Under the pieces are notes generated by a model. That model ran no database searches and was not told where the DNA came from. It saw nothing but the letters and a program-made list of their open reading frames with translations. Both the position numbers and the translations under genes were made by a program. Below, in pieces: positions 21,109 through 31,123 of a DNA stretch of 31,300 nucleotides (the stretch's first letter is position 1; each line of letters opens with the position of its first letter). Location: positions 213,158 through 244,457 of the forward strand of contig NW_014577081.1 in NCBI RefSeq assembly GCF_000485595.1, in the 5' to 3' direction. The DNA is from Priapulus caudatus. Its lineage: Eukaryota > Priapulida > Priapulimorpha > Priapulimorphida > Priapulidae.

Positions 21109-21630
21109 AAGATTATAAAGGTCATCATTGCATAGAAAATAGCTCTCTCACTGAGAGTGTAATTTCATTTTTGAAAGATACCTAGATGTGTTTTTAAATG
21201 CATCTAAAATAATTGCATATAATAAAAATTTAAACAAGCAAAAAATCACCCCAAGTGTAGATGGGATGAAACGTATATACATCTTGTTACTATAAAATCA
21301 AAAATATGTCATAACAAGACATACAATCACATAAACGACGATAGAATGTCCAAATTTCAGCACCAATATTTTGGTGTTGCATAAGCATACTATATAGCTT
21401 GGTTCAGCAATCGTTCAGAGACCTTTATCCGACCTCGATTCAACTGTTTAGCGACGTTATAGCGACGCCTTTAGAAAGGATCACTTTCGTGACAACCAAA
21501 CTATTTTGGCATTTGTGCAAGTCAGTGGTCCAGCAAAAGTAAGTCTACCTTTCATAAGTGAGCGACGTCGTTGGCTAGTGTAGTCAACCCTCAACCTGGT
21601 TATCTATCACGAGTGTTAGTAGCATTGACA

Positions 21631-21830
21631 GCCCTTTCTGCGTAACCATGGTTATGACTGCAAGCCCCTTCTGTGGTAACATGGTTAGGACCCTATTACT
21701 TTTAGTTTTATACCAAAGCGAAGCCCTTTCCATTTTGCGATGGTTATGACCGTAGCACCTGCAGCTGTAAGTATTAGCGGCAACCTCTCCCGTGTTACCA
21801 TGGTTACGACTCTATCACCTGCAACTCTAT
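21631..21830. repeat. Degenerate tandem repeat with CCATGGTTA motif
   Basis: Roughly four diverged units of about 33-60 bp. Each carries a variant of (A)CATGGTTA(T/C)GACT and an A(G/C)CCC(T/C)TTC-type start. It overlaps the last codons of the Kv ORF. Confidence 0.6.
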
Positions 21831-24800
21831 CGCACCCGGCTCGTTGTTTGCTTCCTCTGACTCGTACTTACTCTCCACCTGGTCCTCGGTGTTGCTGTTG
21901 TCCATCTCGCGGTGGTAATAGTAGTTGAAGTTTGACACGATGACCGGCACGGGCAGCGCAATCGTTAGTACGCCCGCGACTCCACAGAAGGCGCCAATGA
22001 GCTTACCCCAGCCTGTCTGCGGTGAGACGTCGCCGTAGCCGACCGTCGTCATGGTGATGATCGCCCACCAGAACGACGCCGGGATGCTCTCGTATCCGTC
22101 GCCAGCGACGGCGTCGTCCGTCTCGGCAAAGTAGGCGGCGCTCGCGAACAGGATGACGCCGATGACGAGAAAGAAGACGAGCATGACCAGCTCCTTGATG
22201 GAACCCTTGAAGGTGAGGCCGAGGATCTGCAGGCCCTGCGAGTGTCGCGACAGCTTGAAGATGCGGAAGACTCGGATTAGCCGAAGCACTCGCAGCACGG
22301 ACAGCGAGACGCCGCCGCCGCCGCCGTCGTCACCCGTGTCGCGCGCGAGGTCGACGGCGAGCGTGATGAAGTAAGGCACGATGGCGACGAGGTCGATGAT
22401 GTTGAGCGCCGACTTCCAGAAGACGAGCTTGTTCGGCGAGCACACCCAGCGCATCGTCAGCTCGACGGTGAACCACGCGATGCACAGCGTCTCGACGACG
22501 AAGAACGGATTCGCGAGCATCTTCTCGACGGACTGCGCGGTCGCGTTGCCGCCGCCGCCGCCGCCGCTCTCGTAGCGCTCACGGTACACCGGCAGAGTCT
22601 CGACGCAGAAGCTGACGATCGACGTCAGGATGACGGTGATGGAGACGATGGCGATCATGCGCGCCCACACGGACGTCTCCGGGTACTCGAACAGGCACCA
22701 GACGCGGCGCATGAGCTCGTTGCGCGGCATCGGCGGCTCCTTCGCCGCCACGAAGCCCTCCATCTTGCGGAAGCGCGCGTACACGTCGGCGCCGAGGTCG
22801 AAGAACTTGATCTCCTCCGAGAAGACGTCGAGCGGCACGCTGGTGGCTCTCTCGAGCCGGCCCCAGCTCTGGTAGTAGTAGAGGATGGCGTCGAAGCTCG
22901 GCCGGTGCCGGTCGAAGAAGTACTCGTTCGTCGCGGCGTCATAGTACTTGTGCCGCCGGTCCTTGTCGCCTAGCAGCGTGCCCGGATAGCGGTTCAGCGT
23001 CGATCGCCACGTCTCGAACCTATGAGGAGCAGCAGCAGAAGCGGTGTCGTGCGTGGTGTGCGTAACGAAAGTGACGGGGGGGGGGGGTGACAGTTTCTGT
23101 TAGGAATTTGGATTCTCGATAGCCACGACTCGAGCATCTAGGAATTGCCAAAAGTGACGTCGCAATCTCTGGTTTGAAATCAAAGAAAAGGTTTTAGGGT
23201 TTATGTATCGCTAGGTGCTCTCGTACCTATAACAGTCATTTTAATGCGGAACACCCGCACCTCCCCACTCTACTGATAGTCGACGGGGTCTGCCCGTAAA
23301 GTTGGTTCAAAATTTAGTTTAGTTTCAAAGTTTAGTTCAAATATTAGATATACGATAGGTATACGATCGAGGTTAGGTATACGTTCTATCATAGTGTATT
23401 ATCTATCGTTCTATTCATATATAGTTTCTATCGTAGTACTTACACGTCTATTACGCGTCTAATGCATAGTAGCTTACAGCACCGTTTACAAGGTCTTAGC
23501 CCACGCATACTCAAGAACCGTTGATAATCGATCATACGTGCGTGGGTGCGTACCTGCGGGCGTGCGTGCGTGCGTGGGTGCGTGCGTACGTGCGTGTATG
23601 TCTGTGTGCGTGGGTGCGCCTACGTTTATTTGCTCACTTTTGTAGGATGGGCGTGTGTGGTATGTGTGTGTCTGAGTGGGAATTTGCCTATCTATGTGTG
23701 TGCGTGCGTGTATGTGTGTGCGTGCGTGTTCACACTGGGCTGGCTATAAACGTGTGTAGCATAGAGTTCGTGTGGAGGCTGTGAGACGCGGTGTTCAATG
23801 CTGCTCGTCAAAGGATTAAAGAAGTTTTATGCGAGTAGTGTTTGCCCTAGTTCATTTTACTTATTTTGGATCAATTTTATTGTGGTCTTAATGACTCTTA
23901 TATGAATCAACGTTTGCCCCCGGGGGAATCGAGGTAGGTAACCGGGTTCGCTTCACTCCTGCACTGCATATGTAGCTCTAGGGTCGAGCTACCTTTATAC
24001 CTGAGTCCACTGATGTTAATGCTTATGCGTTCGTCAAACTTTCCCTTCTTGGCGGCTTGAAGCTTGGCCACGAATTTCGGAAAGGCCGGCTCGCCGGCGC
24101 CTTGTGACTTTGAGAAATTGCCGCTGCCCAGTCTGTCCTCTGCGGGAGTGAGGGGACCCTCACTGTCCGGCGTTCGTATCCAGTCCTCCTGATGCCTACG
24201 AATAGAACACCCAACACGCGATTAGCAACGCATACCAGTCGAAAAACCGGGCCGTTTGTTTTACACCGCTGGCTGGTCTTTTGTGCGCAAACTGGTTGAT
24301 TAATTATCGCGAGGGTTACTTAACAGGCGGGCACCCCTTTGAAGCGTTTGTTTCTGTTTTCTTGCCGGTAATAAAATTACATTCTTTTTTCGGTCATAGG
24401 TAGCAGAGGATCCAGGGGCGATGACCACTTATTCCCTATCTTCTTCTGAAACATTTCACATATCGAATTTTTGTCGCAGTAACAACCTATCTCTAACCCT
24501 CACCAGTCGTAACTACATAGCTGTATTTTTTTCAGTGTGCGACAACCACTTTTAAATTCAAAAGCAATGAAGTGCTTTCTAAATATCACATATATAGTCA
24601 GAATCAATCGGATTTCAACTGTATAACTCTAAGAAAATGTCTGAGGGTGTTTACTTCTCCCTCCAAATCCCTTCTCATTTACGTCACCAACTCCCTTTCT
24701 AAAAATAATGCCTAGATTGCCCCCCCCCCCGCGTAGCAGTTTGGTTGCCGACTGCGTGCCCTGCAGACAACCTGTTTGCTGCTAGCGCGTCTGCTGTGTC

Positions 24801-25855
24801 TTACTCGCTAGATGGCTCTGTACGTCATCGAGAACCGTCTCGAGCTCTCGGCGCAAGTGCTCCGGGAGCCAGTCTAGATGTGGTAATGATAGTTGCAATC
24901 ATTTACTCTAGCGTTGCCTAGCCACAGGATATGGGAGTGGTGGACGGACGGCTTGTGTTCACAGATGCGTTTTCGCCTCGTGGGAATATTTGTGTGAACG
25001 GTGCCTGCGTATTGTGTGGTTGGACGCAGGCCTAGTGAGTGTTTCCCAGCTGTTCGAGGTCAGGCTGGGCTCATAAATATCTCATAAAGTTCGTGAGTCT
25101 GTGACAATATAGTTTCTAACGCGTCCTTGGTTCTGTTTCGTATATGAAACGCAGTATGTAAGCAACTAGTAAGCGGGTCTACTACCAAAATGACACAATC
25201 ACAGCCTAGTCGCCCCATCGCTGAGTAACAAGATTAGCGCTGCTTTGCTGATTACATCACAGCGGCTGTAATCCGTTTAAAAAGTCGCTCCTCTGATTCT
25301 GAAAAAAGGCTCAATCCTATTTTTGTCACCTCCTTCCCCAATTTCATCATTCATTCCTTTACTCTATTTTTCATTCCTTCCTCGTACCCCTCTTTCCTCG
25401 TTCCCACATTCTCCTGATCCCTCCTCGCATTCTCCTTCTTCATCCGTTCGCTCATCCCCCATCCTCTCCTGTGTTCCCTCCTTTCCCGTTATCTCCTTCT
25501 ATCGTTCCTTTCCTTCTTTCCTTAATTCCCTCCTTCCGTTCCCTCCTCTATTTCTTCCTTCATGTGCTCCCTCCCATCGTGCCTTCTTCATTCCCTCCTC
25601 CATTTCCTCCTCCTTCCCTTTCCTCCTCACCCAGAGTCCGGGTCGTCTGCAAACGGTATGTGGAACGCCGGTTGTGACGCGTTGTTGTTGGCATTCTCCT
25701 CGTTCGTCGTCCCCCTCAGAGGCTCCATCTCGGCTGCGGTCGCTCCACCTTCCTTCGCTGCCGCCGCGTGGTGCCGCTTCTCCTTCTTCTCGTGCTCTGC
25801 GAGCTTCTTTTTAGCGACCTGGCGTACATCTTCCTTCCCCTCCTCCTTCAGCTGC
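21804..25855 (-). CDS. Shaker/Kv1-type voltage-gated potassium channel, 5' end not found
   Basis: Pore-forming alpha subunit of a tetrameric plasma-membrane delayed-rectifier or A-type K+ channel. Exons in transcript order: 25855-25631, 24195-24001, 23019-21804, joined in phase 2; 544 residues are visible. Exon 1 visible: Lys/Glu-rich ([13 protein letters not shown]) with a HHAAAA run. Exon 2 ends [11 protein letters not shown], continuing into exon 3 as FETWRSTL, the start of T1. Exon 3 holds the rest of T1 ([20 protein letters not shown]; no zinc-binding HxxxC...CC motif, as in Kv1), then S1-S6. S4 reads [20 protein letters not shown], with the full Shaker charge ladder. The filter is TMTTVGYGD, with Ser where Shaker has Thr449, and the S6 gate is PVPVIVSNF. 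The S1-S2 and S3-S4 loops contain Gly runs (6 and 5), the first beside a possible NAT glycosylation site. Exon 1 visible starts in mid-codon after TTGCAG, so at least one upstream exon is expected unless an internal Met (MEPLRG) is the start. The C-terminus is uncertain (GTAAGT inside the last codons) and ends VIES without a PDZ motif. Confidence 0.96.
23541..23735. repeat. GTGC/GTGT-rich low-complexity tract in a Kv intron
   Basis: Interrupted GTGCGT and GTGTGT units. ORFs through it encode Cys/Val/Arg repeats only and are not genes. Confidence 0.9.
24202..25630. other. Kv intron between the first two visible exons
   Basis: No second gene seen. It contains a poly-C run (24721-24730) and, from about 25322 to 25630, a strongly pyrimidine-rich stretch on the plus strand made of irregular CCTTCC/CTCC units. 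The long ORF through that stretch (25323-25814) is a composition artefact. Confidence 0.7.
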
Positions 25856-25875
25856 CTGCAACAGTGACGGAGATC

Positions 25876-25983
25876 GTGAGAGAGAGAGAGAGAGAGGGGG
25901 GAGGGAGAGAGAGAGAGGGGAGAGAGAGAGAGAGAGAGAGCGTGAGATAGTGAGAGAGAGGGGGGATGGAGAGAGAGAGATAG

Positions 25984-26038
<55 letters not shown>
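25876..26038. repeat. (GA)n purine tract upstream of a Kv exon
   Basis: Long GA array with G-run interruptions. In the sense of the Kv gene it is (CT)n, so it forms an extended polypyrimidine tract beginning about 20 nt before the acceptor at 25856. Confidence 0.95.
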
Positions 26039-26039
<1 letters not shown>

Positions 26040-26462
26040 CAGGAGGGAGGGGAGATAAAAACGGAAGAGAAAAGAGAGATGAATGTTCATTGTTGGCATA
26101 TTGTTTGCACCAACTTGTGCACCTTGGTTTATAGCCGGGTTTCGAGTCAAACAAAACAAATGCGCAATGTAAATCACCACGTACTTCGTAGATCGTAAAT
26201 GTAATAGTTACTGATCGTGTGCTATCGCTTGTGGGTCATAGTCAGCTGTGTAAATAACATGTGTAAACCTACTGGGTAAACCTGTAGTTAGCCTGTGATG
26301 GCGGTGCGCGTAAGACAAACAAGTGTGGACCCAGCATTCTAAACACCCCAGTAAGCTGAAAAGGGTGAGTAGTGCAAGCGTAAGAAGAGGGAAAGCACTG
26401 TGGTGTGGATGTCGATGTGCAGGCATCAGCTAGTGCTGAGCAACTATAGCAGCCTGTAGCTC

Positions 26463-26671
26463 ATAGGGTCTATATCCCCCAGGGTACGTACCGGAACGGT
26501 TCGGGTTCGGGTTCGGGTTAGGGAGTAGGCGTAGGCGACTCCCTAGTACTCGTTAGTGGAGTAGGCTAGGTACGGTCCGGCATATAATATTATAGTACCA
26601 GGGTACGTTCCGGTATACCGGACCGTACCCAGGGTACGTTCCGGCAGTACCCCGGGGGACATAGACCCTAT
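26463..26671. mobile_element. Foldback MITE, GGGTCTATRTCCCCC family, copy A
   Basis: Inverted ends ATAGGGTCTATATCCCCC and GGGGGACATAGACCCTAT. Inside are repeated CAGGGTACGT(T/A)CCGG units that themselves form a palindrome (26620-26650), and a degenerate telomere-like stretch of three TTCGGG units ending GGTTAGGG (26499-26522). The element is ~209 bp and non-coding. Confidence 0.88.
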
Positions 26672-27845
26672 CAGCTATACTGTAGCGTATTGCGTGGCGC
26701 TACGCAAAGGTGAAAGGGGAGAGGTAGGAGAGTAGCCAAGCAGACGAATAAAGGCTGAACGCGAGTCTGAATGTGATGGATATCCCATTGATAGTATCAT
26801 CTGAATGTATAACCTGAGTGTAATATTGGTTGCTACACTATGCAGGGGTTCTAAGTACTTGCCTTTTATGTTGTTTCACTCGATTATGTTGTCTATGTTC
26901 TAAGTGCGATGACACGGTCATAGACTCCATGACTTATTCCGTTCCATTGAGTCCTGCTATGTCTTTCGCGCAGATATATGCGTGGGAAAATTGCACCACA
27001 CCTTTCACAGGAAGTTGCTGAGCCAACGCTCACATATACTGACTATGACTGGTCACACGTCACACTTACGTAAATATACGTTATAACTTATAACGTGTCG
27101 CCATAGTTGAGAATGATTAATTACACGTCTTTTCTTCGATAGGAAATATTGATTTCGCATCATAAGAAGGAAGATGCGAAAATTAACTTCCTTACACGTG
27201 ACAGCTTATAAAAAATAGTGCGAGCGTCTGTTCATATCTGCTCATCATCGAAAAAAATTATTCGGTGAAATTTATTAGTCTCGCACATTTCACATTTCAT
27301 TTCTGGAAATTTACATATTATGTACCTGAAATCCTCAAAATCTGCCGGCTTCAGGAAGCTAATTGTTTGATGGAGATAGACTAGAGAGGAAGGAAAGGGG
27401 TAAACGCGCGGGAAGTAGTAATCCCCCCCCCCAATTCTTATGCTTGTATTGAGTGGTGGATTTCAATAGTTGTGCGATTATTGCTGTAAAATCACGCGTC
27501 CGTGCATAATATTGTCCCGTGTTCATAACGCTAAACCTGTGCGTGTGTTTTACACATAGGACCCCCCCCTCAAAAAAAATGTGGCAGGTGTCCATTCTAT
27601 GGAGTTGGTTTCACTGCCACGCAAGTGAAACGCAAAAAAAGTGTTAGAAACAGATGAGCCAATTCTTCTTTTCTTGTTATGGTTGTGAACGCATTCCTAA
27701 TTTCTCATGATTTAGAATTTATTAACCTCAGAAGAAGGCTATTAATATTATCGAGAGCTAATAATATTTAGCTATTATTAGTTCTTGATATCATCCACTA
27801 ATGAGAACATCAGGAGCGAATGAAATTCACTTCAGATAGTATCAT

Positions 27846-27977
27846 ATCAGGAGTGAATAATAGAGATCTATCTCTATTATCTCTATGAGCAAGAGCGTAT
27901 TAAGAAGCTTGCTTCTTTCCTTGCTTCTTCTTGCTTGCTTCCTTCTTAATACGCTCTTGCTATTATCCACTCCTGAT
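27846..27977. mobile_element. Palindromic element with ATCAGGAGTG ends
   Basis: Outer arms ATCAGGAGTGAATAAT and its near-complement ending CCACTCCTGAT. Inner perfect 19-nt arms GCAAGAGCGTATTAAGAAG (27889-27907) and complement (27942-27960) surround a CTTGCTTC-rich loop. It is a ~132-bp MITE-like hairpin. Confidence 0.9.
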
Positions 27978-28268
27978 CATATAGTATTGCGCGTTATGTT
28001 TGTATGACTACAATACTACTTGCCCCTTCGAGGTGATCCAGCCTTCGTCCTTTCGCACCATTGCATCTGTTCGTTTTGCGTCTCAGCAACAAACTAGGAT
28101 CTTCCCTAGAGCTGTAGACGAAGAAATAAAAGCAGCGTATATGAATACAGCGGGCAATACCACGTAACGTACCGAGCCGATCCAGCAGCGATAACACTCT
28201 GCAGTAACGCAGTTCAGGCACCTAGAGATTGGTACTCCAACAGGAAAAGAACTTTGAACATGTATAAT

Positions 28269-28286
28269 ATCAGGAGTGGATAATAT
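28269..28286 (+). repeat. Isolated ATCAGGAGTG-type end
   Basis: ATCAGGAGTGGATAATATT, matching the end of the 27846-27977 element. No complementary partner was found nearby, so it may be a truncated copy. Confidence 0.6.
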
Positions 28287-29447
28287 TGAATTATTGATCT
28301 CTGTGTTGTGGCGTTCAAATATTTGAAAACAAATATAGATAGATACGGTGTTGTATTCGCTATCAGGCGGGTACCCTGTCAATAGACATGTACACTTAAA
28401 GTTACAAATAAGTTACAGCACATATAAGTTACAGTTAAATATAATAAAAAAATAAATAAAAAAATCACAAAATAAAAATTCTGTTCACTTTTTATGGTTA
28501 AATTGCTGCATTGTACTTAATGTTCTATGTTCTACTTTGTTCAATGTGAACAATAATTGTAATACACTCGTGACGCATACATAGCCCATAGCAAGCAATT
28601 AATGTCAGGAACACTAATATCAAAATCGTCCAGGTTTTTTTGGATTTTTAACCATAGTTGAAGAAGCAATCTTATAGGTAGAATTTGAGCGATACGTTTA
28701 GTCCCGTTAGTTCTTCTACCTTTCACGTAAAAAAATGCAACAAAAATTTTAGCAAAACTTTACGCATAGAAAATTCGTGACGTAGTCAATTTAACTGACG
28801 ATCTGAGACACTGTGTACGTATTCTTTATACAACTTTTATGAACAAAACCGCCTATTGATTTCGAATAAATTCGTGTGAACTTTTTGCATGATCACCAGC
28901 GTATAACGTGTAAATTTGGTATGCTCTATAGACATATGGCGCTGTAGTACGCGTGTAATGTGTGTATGCTATAACGTGTGTATGTCCGTTGGCATCAGAA
29001 GGCACAGCTAATTTTGCGCGCACTGCCAGTTCGTGGGTCCGCCCGAGCGGGACAAGGATCTGTCGCCCGGTGTCAGTAGGTACGCTCCTGCGGGGATTGG
29101 TGACAGTGGAGCGGCCAAGAAAACAAACTCGGTGCGGCGGGGTCCGGCAGACCGTGGATTTAGGCCCGGTTTGCACCGGTTTTTCCAGAAACCCCGTCAC
29201 GAGGCTGGGTATACTTCAGAATTGACCGCTGCAAAATTCACGCAGAATGTCACCAAATATACCCTAATTCCGCAGAGGGGGCTATGCCCCGCGACGCCAG
29301 GAGTTTCTTATTTTTCCACAGTCGACATATCCCGACGCAGGATTTAGCGCCTTCTGATTGCTGCTTCGATTTGCTTTGCCTTTGACCAAGAAAACAACGC
29401 CCATTGGTAACATAGCGAAGAATTGCAATTCATTTTGGCAATAATAA

Positions 29448-29500
29448 CCTAACCCTAACCCTAACCCTAACGCCTAATCCTAAACCTAACCCTAACCCTA
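29448..29500 (+). repeat. Interstitial telomere-like (CCCTAA)n array
   Basis: About eight CCTAAC-type units, several perfect CCCTAA and some degenerate (CGCCTAAT, CCTAAA), followed by AT-rich DNA. It is the longest such array in the window and sits inside a foldback element. Confidence 0.93.
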
Positions 29501-29680
29501 TTTAATTTAAATTAACACTAATAAATGAAATTAAATTAATTAAAAAAAAATTTTCCAATTAAAGATATTTTAATTGTGTGTAAATCATCATGGCAACATA
29601 TTTCCGTTAATAGAATAACAATAGTTAAATGCGATAAAGATAGAAAAATACAGAAAACAAAAAATAATTAAGAAAACCAA

Positions 29681-29748
29681 AACGGCGGATTCGAACCGAA
29701 CGACCTTTCAGAAGTAACGCCGGTGGCCTAGCCACTCACGCCACACAA
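29681..29748 (-). ncRNA. tRNA-like sequence, probable SINE head or tRNA pseudogene
   Basis: On the minus strand a B box GGTTCGAATCC (29697-29687) follows an A-box-like TGGCGTGAGTGG by about 35 nt, spaced as in a pol III promoter. The acceptor, anticodon and T stems do not pair fully, so it is not a working tRNA gene. Confidence 0.6.
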
Positions 29749-30387
29749 GGTATAATATAAGAAACGCTACATGACATATTGCTAAATAAGCAACACGCGC
29801 TGTTTTTTGAACAATCCAGGAGGCAGATGAACCAATCAGAACCAACAGAAGGCGCTAAATTCTTGCGACTGGATATGTGACTGGGAAAACAGAAACGAGC
29901 CCGCCCGGACGCTCAGCTAGCTGTGATAGAACTATGGAAACTGGTCACCCAAACCCTCTGGATCCGTCCCCTGCGCGGCGCTATACGCGCTAATAGAGAT
30001 AATACGCGCTATGCGCCCTTGCGCCTAATGAGCCGCTTTGCCTAATCATGATGTATGCGTTCCGCCTTGCTTGTCAAGTTCCCCGTCAGTTGCCGTTGGC
30101 AGAACGTACGTTGCATCCACGTCTTCTTGCATACGTGTCCTGCGGTGCTAGTACGTATATCGTATATGGAATCGGCTAAGCGGGAATTTACTATGGCCGC
30201 CGAGTGTAACACAGGTGTGAGCCACGCTATTATGGCATGAGTGCCAAGACGAGCCCGGCCAGTTTTGTGCGTTTCGTATAGCTCTTTATTGAGCTGAAGA
30301 CAGTCTTGGCATGTTTCCAGAAGTCACATATATCTGCAACATTATTTCACGATATATATATGTGTATGTGTTGTGTGTTTTTGGCAG

Positions 30388-30529
30388 CGAACCTTCTCGG
30401 CACGCACAGACGCAGAACAGACCGGTGGCGCTTCTTCCGGCATGGATGCCATGCAATCAAGTCCCCACACGCTAACGCGACTGCTCAGTTTCTACTCGAC
30501 CAATTTGCGTGAAAGAAGAACCGGTTGCG
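30388..30529 (+). other. Candidate exon in a CpG-rich patch
   Basis: Bounded by a plausible acceptor (TTTTTGGCAG) and donor (GCG|GTAATG). One frame encodes 47 residues including TLTRLLSFYSTNL, which faintly resembles LLTVLQEFYSKQV of the TALE homeobox gene exon 2. A second frame is open from 30306 to 30512 and could join to an upstream ORF ending at a good donor (ACACAG, then GTGTGAG, about 30212). The minus strand is open too. None is a recognised family, so this is a weak candidate only. Confidence 0.22.
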
Positions 30530-30969
30530 GTAATGTCTATGAACTGGCCGTCATGGCCCCTGGGTTCCAACGCCCGCAATAACGCTCCATCACTAAGGTA
30601 TAATGGCGTGCACAGTATAGTTTTATGCATGCGTTGTATCGTTTCATACGCACCATCCATCATGACCGCTTGGCTGTCGAGGCGTCGGATTCCGCGCACG
30701 GATTTATACAAGACAAATTAGATGAACCGCGATAAAGGACACAGTTACGACCGCATATATCGTGCCGCGTGAGGAAATCCACCGTAGACCTTCATAGTCT
30801 TGTTTTATGGTCATGCCGTTAACTGTTAGCAACAGGTACGCACTAATCGAATAGCGTCCATGCAGCAATATATAAGCACCGTGAACAGAAAATCTATATG
30901 CAATGTATTGTGTAAGAAGTGAATGAATTGTGTTTACGTGATAGGCACGTGGCACGTGCTAGGCTCGTT

Positions 30970-31123
30970 GGGTCTATGTCCCCCCTTGACTTCTGTTGAC
31001 CTGGCTGCGTTTAGCTGATTTCTGATAATATATATATAGTATAATAATTATATATAGGGTTTAGGGTTAGTCAGAATAGCTATAAGCGAGGCCAGGTCTA
31101 AACAGAGGTCAGGGGAATAGCCC
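30970..31123. mobile_element. Foldback MITE, GGGTCTATRTCCCCC family, copy B
   Basis: Left end GGGTCTATGTCCCCCC matches copy A at 26463. The right end is an imperfect complement (AGGGGAATAGCCC). The arms also pair through TTCTGTTGACCTGGC and GCCAGGTCTAAACAGA. The centre is AT-rich and contains GGGTTTAGGGTTAG. Confidence 0.8.

Larger units (their letters stand above)
19444..21800. other. CUEDC2-Kv intergenic region, no gene recognised
   Basis: AT-rich DNA between convergent genes. It should contain the last CUEDC2 exon, but I could not find one. A more GC-rich patch at 20090-20310 (containing GGTTGGACGTTAAGCCGAGG) differs in composition and may be an old dispersed repeat; its ORF has no recognisable family. 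It also contains the assembly gap and several small repeats listed separately. Confidence 0.5.
29303..29896. mobile_element. Foldback element enclosing a telomere-like array and a tRNA-like head
   Basis: Arms of about 60 bp: 29303-29360 and 29833-29896. Both contain the block ATTTAGCGCCTTCTG in opposite orientation together with CATATCC and GTTTCT segments. The interior carries the CCCTAA array and a tRNA-like segment listed separately. The outer limits are uncertain. Confidence 0.75.

Noticed and set aside
21450-21540. Open stretch after TTTAG ending at GTAAGT, with RRYSDAF, considered as the missing CUEDC2 exon
   Set aside because: Only an RY.D resemblance; the rest does not match the family and the frame is followed by a donor rather than a stop.
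25323-25867. Long plus-strand ORFs rich in Ser, Pro and Phe
   Set aside because: They follow a pyrimidine-rich low-complexity stretch and overlap the minus-strand Kv exon; no family resemblance.
25848-26198. ORFs of Ser-Leu or Arg-Glu repeats
   Set aside because: Direct translation of the GA/CT microsatellite.
28962-29347. Plus-strand ORFs overlapping a minus-strand ORF
   Set aside because: No recognisable family; they run into the arm of the foldback element at 29303.
29448-29500. True chromosome end
   Set aside because: Too short, degenerate, and flanked by unique sequence and a foldback element on both sides.
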